Shown here one piece after another: positions 18,166 through 25,628 of a stretch of DNA of 64,000 nt. The stretch is taken from positions 76,315 through 140,314 of the forward strand of contig NZ_JALAMS010000028.1 of assembly GCF_026790145.1 (NCBI RefSeq), read 5' to 3'. Below the pieces are notes generated by a model, which made no database searches, was not told the DNA's origin, and worked only from the letters and a program-made list of their open reading frames with translations. The stretch comes from Bacillus_I endophytica_A (GTDB taxonomy: Bacteria > Bacillota > Bacilli > Bacillales > Bacillaceae_H). Within the stretch, counting starts at the first letter, position 1. Every line of letters starts with the position of its first letter. The translations under genes and the position numbers were made by a program.

Positions 18166-18181
18166 CGGAAGCGGTTTCATT
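18166..18181 (-). promoter_or_regulatory. cre-like site upstream of the ACS transporter
   Basis: On the minus strand ATGAAACCGCTTCC fits the CcpA cre consensus WTGNAANCGNWNNCW with one mismatch at the last position. It suggests carbon catabolite repression of the transporter gene. Weak by itself. Confidence 0.35.
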
Positions 18182-18202
18182 TAAAAGAACTGAAAAATTC
18201 AA

Positions 18203-18216
18203 CTAAATCGTTTTAC
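18203..18216. promoter_or_regulatory. LacI-family operator, copy upstream of the transporter
   Basis: The 14-mer reads GTAAAACGATTTAG on the minus strand and shares TAAAACGATTTAGT with the site at 21859. It has the central CG dyad typical of LacI-family operators. It lies between the regulator gene and the transporter gene. Confidence 0.55.
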
Positions 18217-18249
18217 TATTTTTGAAGAACACTCATTTGCAGACTATCC

Positions 18250-19248
18250 TTAACAAGAATTTCTAATTACAAGTTCAGGCATCATCCGGTAGATACTGTT
18301 TTTTACTCTTTCTTTTTTTATTTGACAAAGAAGAAGTTCAGACGAAATTCTCCCCATCTCAACAGAAGGTTGTTTGATTGCTGTAATAGTTGGTGTATAA
18401 AAGCTTGCAAATGGAACATCATCTATACTAATAAGGGCTATATCTTCTGGAATACGTAAATTTTGTTTCTCCACAAAACGCAATACTTCATGAAGAACAA
18501 TATCATTTGCAGCTAATATTGCCTTAGGTGGTGTTTTTAGTTGATACATTTGTGATAAAGAAGCTTGAATTTCCGCTTGTTCTGAGGTTCTAATATAAGA
18601 TGAATTTAGCGGTATCCCATGATCTATAAGCGCTTCTTTGTATCCTTGTATTCTTTCTATACGTGGAGTAATGTTGCGGATAATAGAAGTTGTAATAATA
18701 GAAATGTTGGTATATCCTTTTTCAACAAAGTGATCAACAGCTAGTTTTGCAGCTAATTTGTTATCAAGAATGACTGTGGCAATATCAAGTTCTTCAATAG
18801 TTCGATCCATAAAAACAATTGGAAATTCATCTTCTTTCATTTTTCTATATAAAGCAAGGTTATCTCCAGTTGGAAATATGATAATTCCATCTACTTGCTT
18901 GGCTCTGAGCATCTCAATGTAATTCTTTTCTTTTTCAGGATTGTCGTCTGCATTGCACACAATAATATGAAATCCCTGCTCATAGTAATAATTTTCAATC
19001 GCTCGTATCACTTGGGTTGAGAAATTGTGTAAAATATTTGCGACGACAACTCCAATCGTAAAAGTTGCTTTTTGTTTTAGACTGCGTGCAACAATATTAG
19101 GCTTGTAATCTAGAATACGGATAGATTCTTCAATACGTTTACGTGTTTTCTCACTCATATATTCATAGCGTTTGTTTAGAAATTGTGAAATGGTGCTTTT
19201 TGATACTTTTGCATGTTTCGCAACATCAGCAATTGTAATATTCTTCAT
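18250..19248 (-). CDS. LacI-family transcriptional regulator
   Basis: 332 residues. Helix-turn-helix at residues 2-24 (ITIADVAKHAKVSKSTISQFL), hinge helix near 45-60 (YKPNIVARSLKQKATF), then a periplasmic-binding-like effector domain (VVVANILHNFSTQVI, DGIIIFPTGD, DDVPFASFYTP). The first ATG (19254) abuts the GGAAGG ribosome site, so the second one (19248), six bases further, is the likely start. It sits inside the hexuronate cluster and most likely binds the two CTAAAACGATTTAG-type sites at 18203 and 21859. The inducer is unknown but is probably a sugar acid or its pathway intermediate. Confidence 0.85.
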   Translation of the reverse strand: MKNITIADVAKHAKVSKSTISQFLNKRYEYMSEKTRKRIEESIRILDYKPNIVARSLKQKATFTIGVVVANILHNFSTQVIRAIENYYYEQGFHIIVCNADDNPEKEKNYIEMLRAKQVDGIIIFPTGDNLALYRKMKEDEFPIVFMDRTIEELDIATVILDNKLAAKLAVDHFVEKGYTNISIITTSIIRNITPRIERIQGYKEALIDHGIPLNSSYIRTSEQAEIQASLSQMYQLKTPPKAILAANDIVLHEVLRFVEKQNLRIPEDIALISIDDVPFASFYTPTITAIKQPSVEMGRISSELLLCQIKKERVKNSIYRMMPELVIRNSC

Positions 19249-19305
19249 AATCATCCTTCCCGTCTTGTAAGATAGGTGAGTGGCAGGGTAAATCCATCAG
19301 AAAGT

Positions 19306-19526
19306 TCATACTCCTGAGTACACCATAAATCCACCATCAATAGGAACTGTTACCCCTGTTACAAACCCTGAATAGCTCTCATCAGGGAGCCAAAGCATTA
19401 AGCCTAGTAAATCTTCAGGTTTTCCAAAACGTTTCATTACTCATATGCCATCTTAGAACAAAGTACATCACTTCCGCCTGTAATAACAGCAAATCGACCA
19501 TTTAAATTTTCGTGGATTGAAATCAC
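19306..19526 (-). pseudogene. Remnant of an UxuB-type short-chain dehydrogenase (internal deletion)
   Basis: Downstream of uxuA a GTG at 19526, with GAGGG inside the uxuA 3' end, opens a 29-codon frame. Its product (LNGRFAVITGG followed by VLCSKMAYE) is the Rossmann N-terminus of D-mannonate oxidoreductase-type SDRs, and it ends at a TAA at 19437. In another frame, 19437-19306 encodes the C-terminus of the same family (KRFGKPEDLLGLMLWL, then FVTGVTVPIDGGF and YSGV). About 200 central codons, including the Ser-Tyr-Lys catalytic residues, are gone and the junction is out of frame. In B. subtilis the intact gene (yjmF/uxuB) follows uxuA. This copy cannot make an active enzyme. Confidence 0.85.
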
Positions 19527-19529
19527 TTC

Positions 19530-20600
19530 TTATCCCTCTTCTTTTTTAGCTTCATATGCATCCCACAAACCAAGCAAATACATAATTCCTAGTGCTCTGT
19601 CATACAATCCGTACCCTGGCCGGCATACCTCTCCCCATATGTGACGCCCATGATCTGGCCGAACATATCCTTGATAATTTTGTTTGTGTAACGCTTCAAC
19701 AACGCCTTGAATATTAATAGAGCCGTCTCTTGTATAGTGAGAAGTTTCAACAAAGCTTCCATTGTCATATATCCCCACATTTCTTATATGCGAAAATGGA
19801 CAGCGATTTCCATATTTTTCAGCAATCTTAATCATGTTGTTATCCCTATTTGCCCCCATTGATCCTGTGCAAAGTGTAAATGCATTCGCCGAAGATTTTG
19901 AAATAGAAAGAAGTTTTTCATAGCTTTTTTCTCCTGTAATAATTCGTGGTAGACCAAAAATAGACCAAGGTGGATCATCAGGGTGAATAGCCATTTTAAT
20001 ATTACATTCCTCAGCAACAGGAAGTATTTCACGAAGAAAAAAGGCTAGATTATTCCATAATTTCTCTTCATCTACATCCTTATACGCTTGAAATAATTCT
20101 GATATATGAGCTAATTTCTCAGGCTCCCAACCAGGAAGAGTAAGATTAGAAGACGAGGCAACTGTTCTAATTAACTCCTCAGGATCTAGCCTCTCTATTT
20201 TCTCTTTTTCATAAAAAAGCGCTGTTGATCCATCTTCTAACGGATAAAACATTTCGCTTCGTGTCCAATCAAAGATAGGCATAAAGTTATAGCAAATCAC
20301 TTTGACTCCTGATTCCGCTAAGTTCCGGATTGTTTCCTTATACTTTTCAATGTAATTCGCTCTCTCGTCATTTCCAAGCTTTATAGCTTCATGGACATTT
20401 ACGCTTTCTACAACGTCTGTGTGAAAGCCAAATGATTGAATATAATCTACTGTTTCCTTGATCTCTTTCTTCTCCCAGACCTCTCCAACAGGCTTCTGAT
20501 GAAGGGCCCAAACAATTCCTTTCACCCCTGGAATCTGTCTTATCTGCTCAAGTTTCACTGTATCATTATCTTCTCCATACCACCGAAACGTTATATTCAA
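19530..20600 (-). CDS. uxuA: Mannonate dehydratase UxuA
   Basis: 356-residue cytosolic enzyme that dehydrates D-mannonate to 2-keto-3-deoxy-D-gluconate in glucuronate catabolism. Family features: N-terminal FRWYGEDNDTV, IRQIPGVKGIVWALHQ-type segment, CYNFMPIFDWTRS, MAIHPDDPPWSIFGLPRI (metal-binding His) and PDHGRHIWGE near the C-terminus. Length is normal. The start is a TTG at 20600 with AGGAGGAAGGAG upstream, in line with the usual N-terminus. It lies 100 bases after the rspB-like dehydrogenase, and its stop overlaps the ribosome site of the uxuB remnant. The partner reaction (fructuronate to mannonate) must be supplied by one of the zinc dehydrogenases or elsewhere. Confidence 0.92.
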   Translation of the reverse strand: MNITFRWYGEDNDTVKLEQIRQIPGVKGIVWALHQKPVGEVWEKKEIKETVDYIQSFGFHTDVVESVNVHEAIKLGNDERANYIEKYKETIRNLAESGVKVICYNFMPIFDWTRSEMFYPLEDGSTALFYEKEKIERLDPEELIRTVASSSNLTLPGWEPEKLAHISELFQAYKDVDEEKLWNNLAFFLREILPVAEECNIKMAIHPDDPPWSIFGLPRIITGEKSYEKLLSISKSSANAFTLCTGSMGANRDNNMIKIAEKYGNRCPFSHIRNVGIYDNGSFVETSHYTRDGSINIQGVVEALHKQNYQGYVRPDHGRHIWGEVCRPGYGLYDRALGIMYLLGLWDAYEAKKEEG

Positions 20601-20663
20601 TACTCTCTGCTCCTTCCTCCTATATAATAATTAAACGCTATTTATAGAAAGCTAACACAATAT

Positions 20664-20679
20664 TTAAAACGCTTTCATT
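20664..20679 (-). promoter_or_regulatory. cre-like site before uxuA
   Basis: On the minus strand ATGAAAGCGTTTTAA matches the cre consensus except at the penultimate C. It sits in the gap between the dehydrogenase stop and uxuA, consistent with CcpA control of an internal promoter. Low certainty. Confidence 0.35.
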
Positions 20680-20701
20680 TTTTAAAAAATAAATATATGG
20701 A

Positions 20702-21724
20702 TTAGTCATTCAATGTGATAACAGCTTTGCGTACTTGTTCTGGATGATTTTCGATAAAATCAAAGGCTTCTTGTACACGAGAGAATGGAAATTTATGAGT
20801 AATCAAACCATTATGTGAAAGCTTTCCTTCATTTAAATACTGAACAATAGTTGAAAACTGATTTGTTTGGAGTCTTGATCCTGTAATAGTAACTTCCTTT
20901 TTTGTGATGGGCAACTGAGGAATTGAAGCTGGTCGTTCATCAAATCCTAATACAACGATATTTCCTGCTTGAGAGACAACATCAACGGAAAGTTCAAATG
21001 TCGATGGCAAACAAACAGCGTCAATTACGATATTGACTCCTTCCCTATTTGTCCATTCCTTAACTCTTGTTCTAACATCCTCTCTACCCGCATGAACAAC
21101 AGCATCTGCTCCACTTTCTTTTGCAAATTGAAGTCGTTCTTCATTAAGATCTGTCATCATGACAGACGCACCTTTCATTTTAGCTAACTTTAATATACAA
21201 ATCCCAATAGGTCCAGCTCCTTGAATAAGAACAGAATCTCCCTTTTCAACGTTCCCCCGCCATGTTGCCTGAGCTCCAATTGTGTAGGGTTCTGCTAGTA
21301 CAATATCATCCCAACTTAAACTTTTGTTAACAAGATGAAGCTGCTTCTCGGAAAGAACAATATATTCCCTTAATCCCCCGTCTTCATGAACACCGAAAAC
21401 AGATAAATTGCTGCACACATTTGGCCTTCCTTTTCGACAAGCATAACAGCTTCCACAGTAGCTTATAGGTTCAATAACAACATGATCACCTTTTTTAAGT
21501 TTATCTACCTCTTTACCAACGGCTACAACTTCACCTGCCACTTCATGTCCCACAACTCTTGGCAATGTTGCGAGTGGGTTTGTACCATGATAAATATGCA
21601 TATCTGTTCCACAAATTCCTACACGCTTCACTTTTACAAGTACATCTGTTGGAGATTTCAGTTCAGCTTTCTCGACTTCTACCTCAACAAGATTATGGGC
21701 ACCCTTTACTTGAATAGCTTTCAT
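20702..21724 (-). CDS. Zinc-dependent dehydrogenase, RspB/L-gulonate 5-dehydrogenase-like
   Basis: 340 residues. Catalytic zinc site GICGTDMH, GHEVAGE, and the Glu of LAEPYTIG. Structural zinc cysteines are in CGSCYACRKGRPNVC. The NAD motif is IQGAGPIGIC. The sequence VVGHEVAGEVVAVG and LNANQF-like C-terminal layout (SRLQTNQFSTIVQYL) match E. coli RspB, whose partner RspA is a mannonate dehydratase. Together with the adjacent uxuA this points to C5 oxidation of L-gulonate/L-galactonate to fructuronate or tagaturonate. That assignment is inference. The ATG at 21724 is preceded by GAGGTGGGAT. This is the first gene of the cluster, downstream of an operator and a cre site. Confidence 0.75.
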   Translation of the reverse strand: MKAIQVKGAHNLVEVEVEKAELKSPTDVLVKVKRVGICGTDMHIYHGTNPLATLPRVVGHEVAGEVVAVGKEVDKLKKGDHVVIEPISYCGSCYACRKGRPNVCSNLSVFGVHEDGGLREYIVLSEKQLHLVNKSLSWDDIVLAEPYTIGAQATWRGNVEKGDSVLIQGAGPIGICILKLAKMKGASVMMTDLNEERLQFAKESGADAVVHAGREDVRTRVKEWTNREGVNIVIDAVCLPSTFELSVDVVSQAGNIVVLGFDERPASIPQLPITKKEVTITGSRLQTNQFSTIVQYLNEGKLSHNGLITHKFPFSRVQEAFDFIENHPEQVRKAVITLND

Positions 21725-21858
21725 ATCCCACCTCAAAGATTTAAGTTTATTCTTGTAATAAAGCTAAAGTTTCACATCTCTCTTCCTGTAAATGAAGATT
21801 ATAGTATGAAAGATACGATACTCTCTACACTGGGCTATATAAGAAAGTTATAGTTTTT

Positions 21859-21872
21859 CTAAAACGATTTAG
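21859..21872. promoter_or_regulatory. LacI-family operator at the head of the hexuronate cluster
   Basis: CTAAAACGATTTAG is a near-perfect palindrome with a central CG. Its core TAAAACGATTTAGT recurs upstream of the transporter gene at 18203. It is about 135 bases before the first gene of the cluster. Confidence 0.55.
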
Positions 21873-21883
21873 TAAAACAAAAA

Positions 21884-21899
21884 ATGTAAGCGGAAACAT
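21884..21899 (-). promoter_or_regulatory. cre site upstream of the hexuronate cluster
   Basis: ATGTAAGCGGAAACAT fits WTGNAANCGNWNNCW at all positions. Next to the LacI-type operator it suggests combined induction and catabolite repression. The rest of 21737-22030 holds no credible gene. Confidence 0.55.
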
Positions 21900-22030
21900 T
21901 TTTTTGTTAAACCTTTTTCATACTATGCTTTATTAATCTTCATTCTAACTCTATGCTACTCCTCAAATGACAATGTCTCTTTTTATCTCTTAACTCCTTC
22001 TTCTACTTTAAGCTTCCTAAATCCTTCAAC

Positions 22031-22078
22031 AAAAAAACTCAAAAGAGGATTCCTGCATTAGAATGTCCCTCTTTTGAG
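22031..22078 (-). terminator. Terminator of the alanine symporter gene
   Basis: CTCAAAAGAGG and its complement form an 11-base stem. An inner ATTC/GAAT pair extends it, and on the minus strand it is followed by a run of seven T. Confidence 0.85.
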
Positions 22079-22115
22079 CTTTGATTTATCATTTTTGAAT
22101 ATATATCGTATATCC

Positions 22116-23585
22116 TTAATTTACTTTTGCTTTCTTTGGACTTTCTTCTATATATTCATATTCATCGACCCAATAATCAGCATTTTTAATATCGAGTGCA
22201 CGCGGATCAAAAACTGGATCAACCCCTTGCTTCCGCTGTCTTTCATAATCTTTGAAAACTTTTAAGGCCGGCTTTGCTAAGATTAAGAGTGCAATCATAT
22301 TTAACCAAACCATAACCCCTAAACCAATATCACCTAATGCCCATGCAAGACTCGCCGTCTTGATGGATCCGTAAAATGTAGCAGCAAGAAGAACTAACTT
22401 CAAAAGGAAAGAGAGCCATTTATTATCCTTTCCTTTCAGAAGGTAAACAAGATTTGTTTCAGCTATATAGTAATAAGCCATAATCGTTGTAAAAGCAAAA
22501 AATAAAAGTGAAATAGCTACGAACCCTGCTCCAAAACCTGGGAAACTCGTCTCAATTGCCGCTTGCGTATAAGCAGGACCAACTTCAACTCCAGGCATGT
22601 TATTGACAATATACTCTCCTGATGGAGCTTGAGTGCTATATGTTCCAGTAAAAAGAATTGCAAAAGCTGTTGCTGAACAGACTAGAAGCGTGTCAACATA
22701 AATAGAGAAAGCTTGAACAAGTCCCTGTTTCGCTGGATGAGACACCTCGGCTGCCGCTGCCGCATGAGGGCCAGTTCCTTGTCCAGCTTCATTTGAATAA
22801 ATCCCTCGCTTAATTCCCCATGTAATTGCCATTCCGACAATGGCTCCAAATGCTGAATCAAGTCCAAATGCGCTTTTAAAAATTAAAGCTATCACATTTG
22901 GCAACTCTTGAATATTTAGTGCCACAATGATAAGGGAAACAAAAATATAGCCTAAAGCCATAAAAGGTACTACATACTGCGCCACATTAACAATGCGTTT
23001 AACACCGCCAAGAATGATAATAGCAAGCACAACAACAATTCCAATTCCTGAGATAACTGGTTTAATTCCAAAAGCATTTTCTAATCCAGCAGATATTGAA
23101 TTAGATTGAATGCCAGGCATTAATAAACTCATTGCTAATATTGAGGCAATGGCAAAAATAACTCCATACCAACGCCATCCAATTCCCTTTTCAATATAAT
23201 AAGCAGGGCCTCCTCGGTATTGCCCCCCTTGTTTAACTTTATACACTTGACCTAATGCTGATTCCACAAAAGCTGTTGCAGCTCCTATAAAGGCAATGAG
23301 CCATATCCAAAAGACAGAGCCAGGTCCACCAAGAGCGATAGCCGTAGCAATTCCCGCTATATTTCCTGTGCCTACACGTCCTGATAGAGCTAGAGAAAGG
23401 GCTTGGAAAGACGATACTCCTGCTTCCGAACTTTTTCCTTTGAACATAAGAAGAATCATTTCTTTAATAAGCCTTAACTGCAGGACTCTTGTTGCTAGTG
23501 TGAAAAATATCCCAATCCCTAAACAAAGATAGAGCATTGGCATGCTCCACAGCCAACTGCTTAAATTTGTTATAAACTTTTCCAT
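22116..23585 (-). CDS. Sodium/proton-dependent alanine carrier (AGCS family), AlsT-like
   Basis: 489-residue membrane symporter for alanine/glycine or, in some members, glutamine. It has the AGCS family segments SLALSGRVGTGNIAGIATAI (the family usually has an AGCS-type GxGNI motif), GGPAYYIEKG, WGIKRGIYSNEAGQGTGP and AEVSHPAKQGLVQ. About 10-11 transmembrane segments. The cytosolic tail carries FDPRALDIKNADYWVDE. The frame reaches 23612, but the AGGGGGGAATAGGG region directly precedes the ATG at 23585. It is monocistronic, with a strong terminator. Substrate cannot be fixed from the sequence. Confidence 0.85.
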   Translation of the reverse strand: MEKFITNLSSWLWSMPMLYLCLGIGIFFTLATRVLQLRLIKEMILLMFKGKSSEAGVSSFQALSLALSGRVGTGNIAGIATAIALGGPGSVFWIWLIAFIGAATAFVESALGQVYKVKQGGQYRGGPAYYIEKGIGWRWYGVIFAIASILAMSLLMPGIQSNSISAGLENAFGIKPVISGIGIVVVLAIIILGGVKRIVNVAQYVVPFMALGYIFVSLIIVALNIQELPNVIALIFKSAFGLDSAFGAIVGMAITWGIKRGIYSNEAGQGTGPHAAAAAEVSHPAKQGLVQAFSIYVDTLLVCSATAFAILFTGTYSTQAPSGEYIVNNMPGVEVGPAYTQAAIETSFPGFGAGFVAISLLFFAFTTIMAYYYIAETNLVYLLKGKDNKWLSFLLKLVLLAATFYGSIKTASLAWALGDIGLGVMVWLNMIALLILAKPALKVFKDYERQRKQGVDPVFDPRALDIKNADYWVDEYEYIEESPKKAKVN

Positions 23586-23803
23586 CCCTATTCCCCCCTG
23601 TGCTTGATTCATAAAAACAATTATGTAATATATCTATTATCCTATGTTACATAAATATGCGTTTCACTTAAATTGTCATAATAGCTTACATTTTAATTTC
23701 CTATTGCCAATTGAAACTGCCTCTTTCTCTTATTAGATGTTCTATTTTATCTTCGGTAATTCTTCAACTTCAATAGTCATAATGAATGAAAACACAAAAA
23801 TAA

Positions 23804-23831
23804 AAGCAGCCTCACTTCTGTGAGACTGCTT
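23804..23831 (-). terminator. Terminator of the 3D-domain protein gene
   Basis: AAGCAG-x-CTCAC pairs with GTGAG-x-CTGCTT around a 4-base loop. On the minus strand it is followed by TTTTATTTTTGT. Confidence 0.8.
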
Positions 23832-23845
23832 GCTATTGTTATCTA

Positions 23846-25099
23846 TTAATTTAAAATCTTCACTTTAATATTTTTACGGCCCCAAGCTAGAGCTGCCGAC
23901 TTTGATGGCTGTAAAACGTCAATAATATGACCTTTAATCGCGCCACCTGTATCTCCTGCAATTGCTACGCCGTATCCTTCTACCCATACTTTAGAACCTA
24001 ATGGGATAACATTTGGATCAACTGCGATTAGCTTCATATTTGGATTTGTTTTAATATTAAGTCCTGTTGCAGTAAGTCCACCATTTGCGTTTGTTTCCTC
24101 ATAGCTATAAGCTGTTGCTTGTACATAAAGGACTTTCCCTGATTCAGGCTCGCTTCCTTTATCAGCTGTTTGAGCTGGCTTTTTAGCTTCAGGTGCTTTT
24201 TCTGCTTTAACAACTGGTTGTTGTTGAGGCTCTTGCTCTTTTGCAACTTCTTGCTGTGTTACTGCTTGTGCCTCTTCCTCTTTAGCAGCTTGTTGATCAG
24301 CTACTTTCTTAGCTTCTGCCTCTTTCGCAGCAGCTGCTGCTTCTTGCTCTTTCTTTATGCTATCTTCAATCTTCTGCATTTGTGCTTCAAGACTTGATTG
24401 CTCTTTTTGTGATAAATCAAGATCTTTCACAATGTCACCGTACTTAGCTTGTAGATCTGCTAAAATTTCCTCACGCTTTGCTGAGTCTTCTTGAAGTGAT
24501 GCTTGACTCTCTGATAAACTTTCTTGCTTTTCTTTTAATACTTTTTCTTGTTTATCAATTGTCTTTTTATCTTCTTCAATTTGTTTAAGATCATCTTTTT
24601 GCGCTTGTAAAATATCTTGATCTGCTTCTGCTAACGTAGTTGCTGCATTGTAGCGACCGAAGAAATCTCCGATGTTCTCAGAGTCTAGCACACTCTTAAC
24701 AACAACGTTCCCTTGATCACTCTGCTGAAGAGCAACAAGGCGTTTCTCCATAATATCTTTTCTAGCTAGCACTTTATCTTCAAGTTTAATAATTTCTTCT
24801 TTCTTTTTCTCGATTAAGGCTTCTGTGCTCTTAATCTCACTTGTAATCTCTTTCAATTCTTTTTCATTTTCGGAAATTGAATTATGTAAAGATTCCAATT
24901 CAGTCTTTATACTCTCGATGTCTCCATTTACAGATTGCTTTTCTTGCTCTTTTTCAGCTACTTGCTTTTTACTCTCTTCTAGCTTACTTTTTGCATCTTG
25001 TAATGAGTCTTCGTTTGTTTGCGCATGAGTAATGGCTGTGCCCGAAAAGCACATCATTCCTGTAAAGACGATAAGCATCGTACGCTTTATAAATGGCAT
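23846..25099 (-). CDS. Secreted coiled-coil protein with C-terminal 3D (lytic) domain
   Basis: 417 residues. A signal peptide (about 1-28, basic start and hydrophobic core ending near THAQ) is followed by a long coiled-coil region (30-270) like the N-terminus of CwlO/PcsB-type hydrolases. A low-complexity Glu/Ala/Gln/Lys linker (about 245-315) follows. The C-terminal 3D domain (about 325-417) has VQATAYSYEE, GLTATG, IAVDPNVIPLGSKVWVEGYG, AGDTGGAIKG and the conserved Asp-rich IIDVLQ segment. The 3D domain resembles lytic transglycosylase MltA, so the protein probably trims peptidoglycan outside the cell. The ATG at 25099 has GGGGAG upstream. B. subtilis YvcE/YocH/YabE share parts of the arrangement. 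It is monocistronic. Confidence 0.85.
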   Translation of the reverse strand: MPFIKRTMLIVFTGMMCFSGTAITHAQTNEDSLQDAKSKLEESKKQVAEKEQEKQSVNGDIESIKTELESLHNSISENEKELKEITSEIKSTEALIEKKKEEIIKLEDKVLARKDIMEKRLVALQQSDQGNVVVKSVLDSENIGDFFGRYNAATTLAEADQDILQAQKDDLKQIEEDKKTIDKQEKVLKEKQESLSESQASLQEDSAKREEILADLQAKYGDIVKDLDLSQKEQSSLEAQMQKIEDSIKKEQEAAAAAKEAEAKKVADQQAAKEEEAQAVTQQEVAKEQEPQQQPVVKAEKAPEAKKPAQTADKGSEPESGKVLYVQATAYSYEETNANGGLTATGLNIKTNPNMKLIAVDPNVIPLGSKVWVEGYGVAIAGDTGGAIKGHIIDVLQPSKSAALAWGRKNIKVKILN

Positions 25100-25531
25100 A
25101 CGTTTCTCCCCTTTCTTTTGCAAATATAGTTATAACACAAAAGTTGTCCCAATCATGTTACAAAAAAATTAAAAGAAAATGTCAATAATCAAAGAAATAG
25201 GAGGATTTGAGTAGGAAAAAAGAAAGATTCATTTTCTTCATCCGTTGCTATGAGAGGGGTAAGCCATATTCCATCAAAAGAAGATTTTTTGTAACAAAAC
25301 GTAATATTGAATCCATTTTAAACCATTTATTTTGCTTTTTTTCATTAAAAAATCTTTTATTTTATATAAAAATAGAGAAACAAAACGTTTTTTTAAAATT
25401 TATTAATCGTTTCAAAGCAAACTTACTCGTCGATAAATGAACCTGTTATCAAGTTATAATATAAAGAAATTTCACTTTCATCTTTAGACAGAATTGAGAG
25501 AAAAAAGTGCTAAGTTTTTCTGCTATATTTT
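25100..25531. other. AT-rich intergenic region without a credible gene
   Basis: About 430 bases upstream of the 3D-domain gene. A 77-codon open frame at 25207-25440 starts at a TTG overlapping its only possible ribosome site and has lysine/phenylalanine-rich, AT-driven content, so I do not call it. The region presumably holds the promoter of the 3D-domain gene. Confidence 0.4.
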
Positions 25532-25549
25532 TAAACAAACGTTTATTTA
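25532..25549. promoter_or_regulatory. Palindromic site, copy 2 (TAAACAAACGTTTATTTA)
   Basis: Identical over 18 bases to the site upstream of uppP at 10840. Here it lies just beyond the aldehyde dehydrogenase terminator, with no plus-strand gene downstream. It could serve the 3D-domain gene 430 bases away or be a chromosome-organisation site. Confidence 0.4.
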
Positions 25550-25562
25550 AATGTTTATAGGC

Positions 25563-25598
25563 AAAAAAAAAGACTAATTGAGGGATCCGCTCAATTAG
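25563..25598 (-). terminator. Terminator of the aldehyde dehydrogenase gene
   Basis: CTAATTGAG and its complement form a 9-base stem around GGATCCG. On the minus strand it runs into TCTTTTTTTTT. Confidence 0.85.
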
Positions 25599-25628
25599 CC
25601 TTCTCTATTAACTAATTACTAATCTATA

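Noticed and set aside
25207..25440. 77-codon plus-strand ORF in the gap upstream of the 3D-domain gene
   Set aside because: TTG start overlaps its only ribosome site, AT-driven composition, no recognisable motif.
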